NCBI GenBank assembly: GCA_019059635.1
Contig: JAGVRJ010000010.1
Coordinates: forward strand, 932,501-996,500
From: Proales similis
Taxonomy: Eukaryota > Rotifera > Eurotatoria > Ploima > Proalidae
Length of the DNA stretch: 64,000 nt
Reading direction: 5' to 3'
Shown in pieces: positions 44,809 to 56,900 of the stretch. Position 1 is the stretch's first letter. Every line of letters starts with the position of its first letter. The notes under the pieces were generated by a model. It was not told the origin of the DNA. It made no database searches and saw only the letters and a list, made by a program, of their open reading frames with translations. The position numbers were made by a program, and so were the translations under genes.

Positions 44809-47800
44809 AGGGAGAGAGAGCAAAAGTAATGAGAGACTGGGCAGCAGTTGCTGACCTAATTGGATTTGGATGCCAGGCGATCATCCACACTGACTGAATG
44901 ACTGTTCGAACCGGCTGTTAGCCATTAAGATAGTCTCTGTTTCACTGCGGCCTACCGCATACCTTGCTCCTTCAGATGAGTGCTTGTCAGTACGCCTGGG
45001 GCCGCCCAAAGAATGAGTTCTTCAGCGCAATTCATTGCTCATTCATCAACAACCAGACTGGCCCTGCGCCCAGTATTAATTGATTCCAATTCATCGGCCA
45101 GGTAATCAAATTACATTTAATTGTCCCATTCGCGAACAAGTCGCATTAAGAAGAGAGATGAAGAGAGAGAGAGCAATTAGAGTGGATAAGGAGAACTGGC
45201 CCGCAAGGCCAATTCGAAACCTGATCTGGGTGCTGTCAAATTTCATCGAAAGCACTCGTCCAAATTGCTTACTAACTCAATTCACATCTTTTAGGTTGTT
45301 TCGGCTTGATTAATGGCCTTCGTCGCCTCGCACTCGTCGGTCAACTACAACCAAGAGCAAAAACATAAAAAGAACTTATCTTGCCCCACCGGCATTCTGT
45401 CATCGATAGTCATTCTATCGATCGATAAGCCGGCTGAAAGCACTTGCATGAGCCGCTGTTTGTCTGTTCCTGGCCGCCTTATCACTTGCTTACATCGATC
45501 CTCTCTCTCGTGCTGTATCTCTTTCCTATTCTCAATTGAGATGCATCTTGAATGCCGCTTTCGCCAATAATATCATTCCGCAGACGGTACTAGTGGCTCC
45601 TATCAGCGTTCTTTCCATCTCTCGTTCTCGAGCTTTTCTTCTTATTCTTGGCCTCCTTCTCCTCAATTCCTCGAGGCTTGTTTGAGAGGCATGTTTGGTT
45701 ATGAACAAGCAAAGTGGCCAGTTTCTATAGATTGGTCGATTCAGACGAGCGCCATCGTCAAGCAATAGACGACGCTGTTTAATCTAATTGTAAGCTTCTA
45801 TTTGTTCAACAGCGGCGAAATTCTGTTCATGCGTGCAATCGTGCTCGTTTATTATCATCTACATTCAGTAAATCAAAATCAGTGTGGACTCATTCAAAAC
45901 GCAAATGTCTGAACTGATTCGAGTGGCGTCGCTGCTGTTTTAGACAAGCGAACGCTCTCGCCCTGGCACGCAATAGGTCTAATCGGAAGGAGCGCCGCCA
46001 GGCTTGCGCGTTGAATACTCATTTTCTATTAGCTGGGCCGAGTCGTCCGTCTCGACTCGCAAATCTTATCTGCATCGGACGTGAGCGCGTCGAGCCGTTT
46101 GTCAGCGCGCGTATTATCCGGCCATCTAATGAGCTCGAATGTTGTTGCTTTCCTTTCTCTTAATCAAGAGTAATTAGTTCACTCTGGGCGCTTTGTAGGG
46201 GCCGGCCGACGTCGGGTCCAAGCGCAGTTAATCGCAGCCGAATTAGGCTCGGCGTCTAATTATTTTGAGAGGCCCCACGACTTGATTTAACGACTTAATC
46301 GAAAATTAAATGTTGCAGTTGCAATTTGCTTTGGCTCATTCTGCGAGGCTTGCTACTCGAACCGTGCTTGAACTAACCGACGAACGGCACCAATTTGTCC
46401 CATCAACACGTATCTCAAATATTTACGCTTTCAGTGAGCGCCATCGCCGCCATCCTCCGCACAACATGTCTGACGCTGCTGCTAATGCAGCCGCTTGTTT
46501 GCAGAGCAACTGACTGCCAAGACGTGTCTCATTTCCGCATGTAGTCGGGCCAAATGTTTCACCGAAGTCGTCATCTGATGGACGATCAAATCGATGCTAA
46601 AAAAGTCTGAACGAGACAAGTCAATTGAAGAGTCATCCGAGCAGAAGAGAAGTTTGATGCCCAATGAGCAAGCAACGAGAGCAGTCGAGCAAGCCAGACT
46701 AAAAGCGCTGTAATCGCGTCTTAATAGCCAAACGATTTTGCGCGCTTGTTTACAATGACCAAGTGCAAATGGCGTCGGTTGCAATTTGTTTCTAATTGTG
46801 ATGACTTGTCAAGTCAGTCGATCAATGTTTTCATTATTCGCTGCTGCATCTCGGTCTGCGGTTTTGTTTTTCTAGCTGCCACCCACCAGACCGGCCACTC
46901 TTACTTTTTTTGTTTTTATAAGCGGCGCGAGTAATTAATTTCAAACATTTCAAGCGCCAGTCGGTCCGCTCGTTTCTTTTAGTTTTTGTTTCTTATTCTC
47001 TATCGAATGACGAGCGACTAACGGTCAGTCTATTAACAGCCAGTATCCTAGCCGCCAGAGAGAGAGAGCGGCCGACGCGCACCACCGCTCGGACTAAGAG
47101 CAGATCGCCTGAGAGCTCAGTCTAAACCATCTCCTTATCTTGAGATCGCATATTGCCTTGGGTCAAGTCTGACCCGGTTTTTTTTTCAGAATGATTAGAT
47201 CTGCGAGCCAGAGGTTTGATTAGTGCACAAAATTGCACTGTAGTCTCAGTCGAATCGAAGAGACAAAGTGTTGAGCGATCGGCGAGCCCTGTTGACCTAT
47301 GAGAAATAAATACAAAGGTCAAAGACGACGGGCTGCTTATGTAATCGCTCGTTACGATTCGATTAAGCGAGCGAATTGTAAATATCGAAGCAATTTCGAA
47401 CTCGAGTTTGCATTAATTTTGATGACCTCGTTTGCGTAAACTAGCGCCTTCAAGTATCATATCGAAAGGCGGCCCAAGAGCCCACGCAGAGTTCGGCTCA
47501 TCAGACGAGCAGTAGCGAGTGCGAAGAACAAGCAACTTCTAAGGATTGATGAGAACCGTCAGGCGGACACGCTCGATGCTATCGGGCTTGTTTTCACACA
47601 CGGACGGACTGGATGTTTGCGCAAAATCGGCGATTCCAATTTCCGCCTTATTAGCCGCCTTTGCGTGTCCATAAACAAACATTTAGATCCGACTCTGTGT
47701 GTGTAGCGCTAGCCGATACCTTTGGCCCATCACGATCAGAATGCGAGACTTGGTGCGCATGCAGCGGATTATTGGAGCGCAAACATTCGCCCACAAAATA

Positions 47801-49435
47801 TTTGCTCAGGTAGGCTCCGTTTCATCCGCAAGGCCTTATCGCAACATTTATTGGATCTCTTTCATTTCTACTTCCGCTCGCTCTCTCAACGGGACGTGAC
47901 AAGGGCGTATTGATATGTGAACGCTATTGTATTCTTCTGGCGGTTCATGACCAGGGGCCGGCTGGCCACCGCTACAGCCCTCATTGGCTTTCTTTTCTTT
48001 CTTTGTTGGGTCATTATTCGCCTCCTTGCCCGGTTCAGTAACTCTCGTCTTCGACTGCTCATGATTCCTCTTACAATGCTTGGCGCGGCAAAATAAAGCG
48101 GATTGTTAAGGCTTCGCCGCTCGGACGAGTGTCTCGCAGCAAATGTTGGCGAATTGAGCGGCTCGATCAGTCTCATGTTACGAAATCGCAGACCGGACAT
48201 ATGGTGCCATTTTTCAAGAGCATTATCACGCCGCTCACACGCCCGTTATCTCATTAATATAAATATGTGCGCTCGGGAAGAAGCAGTCGTGCGAGGACAG
48301 CACAGCTTGCAAGGCGATCTTCTAATTAAATTCGTTGCATTAGCGGCCATATTTACTTAACGAAGAGAAGCTCCAATTCCCACATGGCCAAGCGTCTAAT
48401 TGGCGATGGTCAATTATCTGTTTATTTATCTTGGCATTCGATTTGCATGCCCTCTCTGCCGACTTCTATTTGACATTTCATTCCTAAACGCTTCAATGCC
48501 GTCTGCGTTTGCGATCAGGGTCCGAGCCAGTGGCTAATCGCCTCGTTGCTCGCTGGTTTCAATCAGCAACAATCTGCCCGGATATTGCCAGCATCAGGCT
48601 CATTCTGACGAATCGATATTCCACCCTATTTCACTTTCGATTTAGCAACGAGACTCTGATCAGACGCTCAGTTCACTCCACTTGTCGCCCAAAAAAAACG
48701 AATCAAATTCACACGGCCGGAAATAGGTGCTGACACGGCCAACCGTTACGTTACAAGTGAGATTATCTTGCGGCTCGAATCGTGCATCGCATCTCCAAGA
48801 CGACTTTTGCTATTTTCAAGTGTTTTCATGACCAAGTGTGGCGCGAGGGGTGTGCATGGCCGAACAAAACGAGGCCGTCTGTGTCTATTGGCCGAAAAGA
48901 CCGCAGTCCGTAATTTAATTTACAGCAGAATTTACGGTAGCAACAGAAGCAGTAACAGCAGCAACCCGACCGAAAATAGCAACAGCAATCGAACATCCTG
49001 ATTTGGCTGCCAGTTATTTATTTGCTTATTAAAAAAGAGAGAACGGCTCCGATTTTGGGATTAAGCTCAATTAGACCAGCCGGTGGGCCAAATTAGTGGA
49101 CCGGAGCGCTCATAATCATCATGGCGATTGGTACGCATGTCGGCCAGTGGGCTAGAGCCGCTTGGGAGAGATAAGCGCGTGCGATAAGGGCAAAGCTCAA
49201 AGCAGCAGCAAGCAAACAGGCAGGCGGGCTGGCAGGAGAACTGCTCGCAGGCGAAGGCGTTCTGCGTCGCCTTTCCTCAGCGACTGTTTATTTATGCGTT
49301 GCAGCGTTTATTTTGGGCGGTAAACAGTGACCACGATGCGCTTTAAAGGTCTTCTAAATTCTAAAAGCGAGTGAGTGACGTTGAGCTCAAGAACTAGCGA
49401 AGGCATTCGAATTACTCACCAACGCCTGATCGAAT

Positions 49436-49484
49436 GAATGACTGACTGACTGACTGACTGAAAGAGCGAGCGAATGAATGAATG
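49436..49484 (+). repeat. Compound tetranucleotide repeat (ATGA/CTGA/ATGA)
   Basis: A short GAATGAATG run, five CTGA-type units (49441-49461), then an interrupted AGCGAGCGAATGAATGAATG run. Confidence 0.85.
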
Positions 49485-50379
49485 GACAGGCGGAAGAGAG
49501 TAAACACAATTTCAAGGTTATCAATTAATGAAAACAAAACACTCATGTGAGCGGATTAGGGCCAGTCGGCTGATTTAGTTCAAATCCTCTCTCACTGGCG
49601 TCGTTTATTAATGACTTTGTAGCTATTTAGAGCGAGGCAGGCGCGCTTGTCAGAGTGCACAATCGATCATTTTTCGCCCAGTTCATTAGTGAGTCTATTT
49701 TTCTCGCTCGAAGCCATCCGGCCTCGGAGCGGGCGCGCGCAGTCACCACTGCAGAGAATCAGAGCCCGTTCAAGTGCTTCCGGTCCAAGCAATTAGATCA
49801 TTTGAGAAGGAGTAGGCTGGTCACCAGGCTACACGCCCTTCAAATCTGGCACGCACCTAGTCCATGATTGTGAATCGTTTGCGGCTTAGCCCGAACTGAG
49901 CTTCTAAGCCTAAAAGTCTCGACTCACGAAAGCACATAAGAACTAGCGCGATCGAGAGCCGCGGGAAACTAGCCGCGCTTGCTTTATCAGCGTTTGCTCG
50001 GCGTCTTATTGACGCTCGATCCGCTTCTCAAACACCATTTGTTATTCTGCCTCCGCTAGTCGTCTTTTGTTATGCTAGTTGCTGCGGCCCGCTTCGAATT
50101 TAATTGCGCCTGCGCAACGAATAGTTTCACAATTTCCTGCGCACTCGATCGTGCCGGGCGGCGTACTCGCATGCCTAACTGCGCGTCGGCCATCAACGGC
50201 TCGCTTTTCATTTCTCTTTTCTTTGTTGCTTGCTCAGCGTTCTTTAATTACGATCTAGCAGGCTCGTAAACAATATTTATTCATTTGTTGTACCTTGGCA
50301 TGTTTTAGATGCAATCAGACAAATTGATCGAGCTCATCGTCCAGTAGAATAGCTCCTAGTTTGTGCCAAACCCATCATC

Positions 50380-52617
50380 ATGCATTTTCTTGCTTATCTG
50401 TTGCTCTTCTCCGGCTATTTGAGCGTCGCTCAGTCCTGTCACATTCCCAAGCCCTGGTACGGCCAGTGGTACCAAAGCAAAGAGATGCAGCTTTTCTCCA
50501 TCAACCAGACCACCTTCATCGACGCCGGAATATGTGTTGAGCAGCGCCAGGACAAGTTCATGTTCTTCGATCGCCTTCAATCCTGCTATCGATGCGTTTT
50601 CATTATGGAAAAGCATCCGAACGTGTTGCAGTACCGCTCGAGTGAGTAGAAATTTATGTCTCGTTCGGACTTTGGTTCAACGACTTTTACAGGCTATTGC
50701 AGCGATTCGAGCGACTTCGTGTACAACTGTCAGAACCTTTCGCCAGAGTCTGAGCTTATCACAGCCTACAGACACGAGGGAAGAGCCGAGCAGTGTCCTC
50801 TAGGCGGCCTATATGTTCTCTCGGGCTCGCCCTCTGCTTACATAGAGGGATTCGATCGCTCTTATAGAAGTAACAGCTACTCGTCCAATTGCATTGAGGA
50901 CACCAAGTCGATGATCATGGAGTGCTCTGACTCATCGATGCTTAAACTCCAATTCGGCAAATGTACCCATATGCCGAGTAAGCGATCAAATTGATTCGTT
51001 TTAGCCAACAAGTTCTAATATTCAATTATAAATAGCTTTCATCGCCAGTTGCATGGCTCACTGGTCAGAAGGTGACACGAGCTATCTGATCGGTAGAGTG
51101 GAGTCGAACGGGCTCGGAAAGGCTCGATACAAATGCCTGGCGTTCACTCAAGAGGGCAAGACCAAGAGATCAGGCCTAGCTGAATCAAGGCGACAAATGC
51201 GGGCCGATTTCGACGAGGACGATCAGGGTCCGGAGAAAATACGATTGTTTGTGTCACAAGACGAGTTCTGCCGAACTGTGGACATCAGCTTTGTTGAGAG
51301 CCAGTTCAGTTTTTCATTCAACAAAGTGCAAGACTCGAGGCATCACGTGGCGCCGCCCCTCTTGGAACATCAGCCTTTGAGGCGCACCCTTAACCAGAGC
51401 CGCTACATGATATCTAGAGTGCAGTCTGAAGACTTGCATCGTCGCCTCTCTTGCCGCTTTCCTCGTTGGCTCAACAAAAAGTGGCGCAATCTCAAGCAGA
51501 CAAAAGTCTTTAATCTTGACTATCGTCTGCGTTCTCTCTTGGTTATTGACGAGCAAAACTCACTCATCATCAACAAGTACACTTGCTCTCACATGCGAGT
51601 GAGAACCAAGAATTATGTCCAGGCTGTTGTCAAGACCCTAAATGGATGGTGAGCAGACTCGATTAATTTATTAGGCTTTCCAGATAAAAGATCTAAACCA
51701 TGACCGTGTATTTAGTTCGACTGGATATCAATGTTTGACCATAAGCAGCAAGTCAGAGTTTGTGCTCGAATTTCGATTCGGTAAGTGCTGAGTTATTCTT
51801 CCAAGCTTCGAAGCGAAACAGTTCATTCAATCAAACAAATAGGAAGGATCAGCTATTCGAACTCGGACATTGACTGCGGTCATGACCAAATCGCTCCCGA
51901 GTATGTTTATGTGGACACGAATTTTGGCGTAGACTGTCCGTTTCGACGAGGAGTGTACGAAAAACTGAACAGCGACTACCAGAGAGACATGCCTGTGCCG
52001 ACCAGCGGCAGCACCTCATGCGAATATCTTACCCAAACTCAGACGCTACAGATCGGTTGCAGCAACTCGCAGCAATACTCGCTTCGGACCAAACTCTGCT
52101 ATCCAAATAGGTTCGACCCGAATTCCAATACTTATGCAATCGGAGTCGTCAAAGGCGAGAGCGCTTCTTATACTCAGCTCGAGAGCGAGATAAATCTTGT
52201 CTGCATGGCTCACTGGCACCAATACGGACGCCACGTGGTCGTCAGCAGAACCATGAACAACGAAATACTTTGCTCTGTAAGATTTAGCCAGTCGTACAAA
52301 AAACAGTCACACGCTCAAACCCGCTTGAATTTAAGGTCTGGTCGACTGCCGACGACGGACGCTTTATTCGACTAGTCGAGATCGGTTCAAATTGCGATGA
52401 GGCTAAATTGACCGAGCAGCCAGTAAACTACGGATTCATCTACATAAACGCCTGCGGCTCAAAAAGAGCGCCGGACTATTCAGTCGCTCGTTTTGACACG
52501 GAGCAAAACTCGTTTTCTTCGCCGTTTTCAGGATCGCATTCATCCGTGCATCGAACAGGCACATTGTTCCGCTCACTTGTCGCTCTTGGCTTTATCGCTG
52601 CCACTGTATTATCTTAG
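50380..52617 (+). CDS. Secreted Cys-rich protein, DUF7042-7045-like, probably GPI-anchored
   Basis: Six exons (50380-50641, 50693-50977, 51036-51648, 51716-51780, 51843-52276, 52336-52617) sum to 1941 nt, giving 646 residues. A signal peptide (MHFLAYLLLFSGYLSVAQS) is followed by 'CHIPKPWYGQWYQSKEMQLF', 'CYRCVFIMEKHPNVLQYRSS' and many spaced cysteines. This is the W-x-G-x-W and CxRC...KH.NVLQY pattern I recall from the arthropod families DUF7042-DUF7045. Two 'CMAHW' motifs (exons 3 and 5) mark repeated modules. A hydrophobic tail (LFRSLVALGFIAATVLS) after a Ser/Gly/Thr stretch suggests a GPI anchor. The biochemical role is not known to me. Exon 3 holds a Arg/Lys-rich, Cys-poor insert. AATAAA at 52767-52772 follows. 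It is the last gene before the satellite. Confidence 0.8.
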
Positions 52618-53910
52618 ACCTTCAATCTTCGTCTCTCTAACTTCTCTATCCGAACAGTTTAGCCACTCGACCGACCAATCCCGCGCGCACTTGCCTTTTT
52701 TCTTTTCCTACTCTTGTTTATCTATGATGATATTTAGAAGCTATCGACTGTAAATACCTTCACCGGAATAAAAAAGGAGTCAAGAATAGCGTGGGAAGCA
52801 AATAAAACGAACGGGATGGGAAGACTAGGCGTATGCGGGTCGAGCCGAGTCTGGCTTTCAGACATCAAGTTATTAAATGTTGCCTAAATTGATTAAGTCA
52901 AAAAATTGATGCAACAAAGACGAGAAGCTAATTATTAGGCAATTCAGCGTCAAAATTGTAGAATGGAAAAAGCGAGCGACGATAAAATTATGATAACATA
53001 GATCGTAAAGCTTATTAGGCAGTTTAATCGGCGACCGAGTCATAGTAAGATCGAGCAACCATCATAAAGCTTTTCTCCAGTTCTCCGCGTTCTGAAAATT
53101 ATGCAATCATAATTTTATAATAATAAGTCCATAATTAATGCATTGTATGAATAAGCGGTTATTGTTTATTTTTCAAAAAACTTAAACCAAACTACACTAA
53201 TAGCACACAAACGTAAACCTAAGCCTTACACCTATAAAACTTAAGGTTCTTCAACGTTTTAGCCAGTGGTTGTAATATTCTGTTAAAAAAACAAATTAGG
53301 ATGCACAGGTTGGCCAACTTGGTAAACCCGGAGAACTAAAACAGTCATAAAAAAATAGATTGCCAATAAAATGCTTTATCGCCTAATTATGCTTGCTCCT
53401 GACTCATGTGTGATGAAAAACTTCTGGATGGGCATCTCTCGAGAATGGTGAAAGCTGTTCAGAGGTCTACCGTTAAACGTCCGAGTCATGTTGTTGGAGA
53501 AAAAGCCAGCCTTCTGGCTTTTTGCTTGTGGTAAAGTTGGGTACCACTGGGCAAAGAGTGTCATTTGCTCTAACTGTGATATTGTAAAGTAGCATTTCAA
53601 TTCAGTTATTTAGAGCTGTAAAGTGTTGATGCAAGTAAATTGGTAAATGGTAAATATCGAATTAATTAATTGCATTAAAAAAAAGTGTGTTTAAATCGGT
53701 ATCCTTTATGAAAGTTTTTGTCTAAGGTTGAATATAAACGGGGGAGGGTACAGCAAGCATTAAAATAGATAAAACCGCGAACAAAGAAGAAAACAGCCTA
53801 TAGCGTTTTTACGGCTATTAAAATGGATTTGTTAAAAAGTTGAATTAAAAAGTGTTTGAGCAGCTATAAAATAACATTAAAGGAGAATATAAAGCCTAAC
53901 CTAGGATTAG
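52618..53910. other. AT-rich transition zone between last gene and satellite
   Basis: It begins with the 3' UTR (AATAAA 52767-52772) and becomes steadily AT-rich. It holds no gene with family resemblance; a 74-codon minus-strand ORF (53376-53600) may be a decayed element. A perfect 10-bp inverted repeat sits at 53500-53523. Sequence similarity to the satellite starts at about 53911. Confidence 0.6.
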
Positions 53911-56900
53911 AGGGTTAGACATTTTTTACTCTTAAATGTATTCTTGGTAGTGCTCAAAACACTTATCTGTTCCATATTGATGCGTTACTGTTCAGAAATA
54001 ACCATCAAAAGAGCAAGAAAACTAAGTCTGAGCACCCCAGATAGTATAAGGAGCCAGCGAATCCTTGTCTAGAAACAAGGAAAGTTAGTAAAAAGAATCG
54101 GCTACAAATTTTCTACACTTAATTGTTTTCTTGGTAGTGCTCAAAACACTTTTCTGTTCTATATTGATGCGTTACTGTTCAGAAATAACCATCAATAGAG
54201 CAAGAAAACTAAGTCTGAGCACCCCAGATAGTATTAGGAACAACCGAAACCTTTTCTAGAAACAAGGAAAGTTAGTAAAAAGAATCGGTTACAAATTTTC
54301 TACACTTAATTGTTTTCTTGGTAGTGCTCAAAACATTTTTCTGTTCTATATTGATGCGTTACTGGTCAGAAATAACCATCAATAGAGCAAGAAAACTAAG
54401 TTTGAGCACCCCAGATAGTATTAGGAACAACCGAAACCTTTTCTAGAAACAAGGAAAGTTAGTAAAAAGAATCGGTCAGAAATTTTCTACACTTAATTGT
54501 TTTCTTGGTAGTGCTCAAAACACTTTTCTGTTCTATATTGATGCGTTACTGGTCAGAAATAACCATCAATAGAGCAAGATAACTAAGTTTGAGCACCCCA
54601 GATAGTATTAGGAACAACCGAAACCTTTTCTAGAAACAAGGAAAGTTAGTAAAAAGAATCGGTCAGAAATTTTCTACACTTAATTGTTTTCTTGGTAGTG
54701 CTCAAAACACTTTTCTGTTCTATATTGATGCGTTACTGTTCAGAAATAACCATCAATAGAGCAAGAAAACTAATTCTGAGCATCCCAGATAGTATTAGGA
54801 ACAACCGAAACCTTTTCTAGAAACAAGGAAAGTTAGTAAAAAGAATCGGTTACAAATTTTCTACACTTAATTGTTTTCTTGGTAGTGCTCAAAACACTTT
54901 TCTGTTCTATATTGATGCGTTCCTGGTCAGAAATAACCATCAATAGAGCAAGAAAACTAAGTCTGAGCACCCCAGATAGTATTAGGAACAACCGAAACCT
55001 TTTCTAGAAACAAGGAAAGTTAGTAAAAAGAATCGGTTACAAATTTTCTACACTTAATTGTTTTCTTGGTAGTGCTAAAAACATTTTTCTGTTCTATATT
55101 GATGCGTTACTGGTCAGAAATAACCATCAATAGAGCAAGAAAACTAAGTTTGAGCACCCCAGATAGTATTAGGAACAACCGAAACCTTTTCTAGAAACAA
55201 GGAAAGTTAGTAAAAAGAATCGGTCAGAAATTTTCTACACTTAATTGTTTTCTTGGTAGTGCTCAAAACACTTTTCTGTTCTATATTGATGCGTTACTGG
55301 TCAGAAATAACCATCAATAGAGCAAGATAACTAAGTTTGAGCACCCCAGATAGTATTAGGAACAACCGAAACCTTTTCTAGAAACAAGGAAAGTTAGTAA
55401 AAAGAATCGGTTACAAATTTTCTACACTTAATTGTTTCCTTGGTAGTGCTCAAAACACTTTTCTGTTCTATATTGATGCGTTACTGGTCAGAAATAACCA
55501 TCAATAGAGCAAGATAACTAAGTTTGAGCACCCCAGATAGTATTAGGAACAACCGAAACCTTTTCTAGAAACAAGGAAAGTTAGTAAAAAGAATCGGTTA
55601 CAAATTTTCTACACTTAATTGTTTCCTTGGTAGTGCTCAAAACACTTTTCTGTTCTATATTGATGCGTTTCTGTTCAGAAATAACCATCAATAGAGCAAG
55701 AAAACTTAGTCTGAGCACCCTAGATAGTATTAGGAACAACCGAAACCTTTTCTAGAAACAAGGAAAGTTAGTTAAAAGAATCGGTTGCAAATTTTCTACA
55801 CTTAATTGTTTTCTTGGTAGTGCTCAAAACACTTTTTTGTTCTATATTGATGCGTTACTGGTCAGAAATAACCATCAATAGAGCAAGAAAACTTAGTCTG
55901 AGCACCCCAGATAGTATTAGGAACAACCGAAACCTTTTCTAGAAACAAGGAAAGTTAGTAAAAAGAATCGGTTACAAATTTTCTACACTTAATTGTTTTC
56001 TTGGTAGTGCTCAAAACACTTTTCTGTTCTAAATTGATGCGTTACTGTTCAGAAATAACCATCGATAGGGCAAGAAAACTAATTCTGAGCACCCCAAATA
56101 GTATTAGAAACAACCGAAACCTTTTCTAGAAACAAGGAAAGTTAGTTAAAAGAATCGGTTACAAATTTTCTAAACTAAATTGTTTTCTTGGTAGTGCTCA
56201 AAACACTTTTCTGTTCTATATTGATGCGTTGCTGGTCAGAAATAACCATCAATAGAGCAAGAAAACTTAGTCTGAGCACCCTAGATAGTATTAGGAACAA
56301 CCGAAACCTTTTCTAGAAACAAGGAAAGTTAGTAAAAAGAATCGGTTACAAATTTTCTACACTTAATTGTTTTCTTGGTAGTGCTCAAAACACTTTTCTG
56401 TTCTATATTGATGCGTTACTGGTCAGAAATAACCATCAATAGGGCAAGAAAATTAAGTTTGAGCACCCAAGATAGTATTAGGAACAATCGAAACCTTGTC
56501 TAGAAACAAGCAAAGTTAGTAAAAAGAATCGGTTACAAATTTTCTACACTTAATTGTTTTCTTGCTAGTGCCCAAAACACTTTTCTGTTCTATATTGATG
56601 CGTTACTGGTCAGAAATAACCATCAATAGGGCAAGAAAATTAAGTTTGAGCACCCCAGATAGTATTAAGAACAATCGAAACCTTGTCTTGAAACAAGGAA
56701 AGTTAGTAAAAAGAATCGGTCAGAAATTTTCTACACTTAATTGTTTTCTTGGTAGTGCTCAAAACACTTTTCTGTTCTATATTGATGCGTTACTGGTCAG
56801 AAATAACCATCAATAGGGCAAGAAAATTAAGTTTGAGCACCCCAGATAGTATTAGGAACAATCGAAACCTTTTCTAGAAAGAAGGAAAGTTAGTTAAAAG

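Larger units (their letters stand above)
42143..50379. other. 8.2-kb gene-poor region, candidate cis-regulatory domain
   Basis: No ORF here resembles a protein; the open stretches (60-120 codons) are Ser/Arg/Leu-rich by base composition and lack consistent frames. By eye the base composition is more GC-rich than the satellite and differs from the compact intergenic spaces to the left, which are only 0.2-1.4 kb. Several TAATTA/TTAATTA homeodomain-type cores occur (near 42763, 44089, 44516, 46170, 46935), together with short microsatellites. A tidy 23-codon exon-like segment (47741-47809) ends at a good donor but has no partner. Enhancers, 5' exons of the next gene, or a non-coding transcript are all possible. 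Confidence 0.45.

Noticed and set aside
53376-53600. 74-codon minus-strand ORF near the satellite
   Set aside because: It reads somewhat protein-like but matches nothing recognised; a decayed element is possible but unsupported, so it was not called as a gene.
56562-56816. 84-codon ORF within the satellite
   Set aside because: It is produced by the repeat itself and reads across a monomer boundary; neighbouring monomers break the frame.
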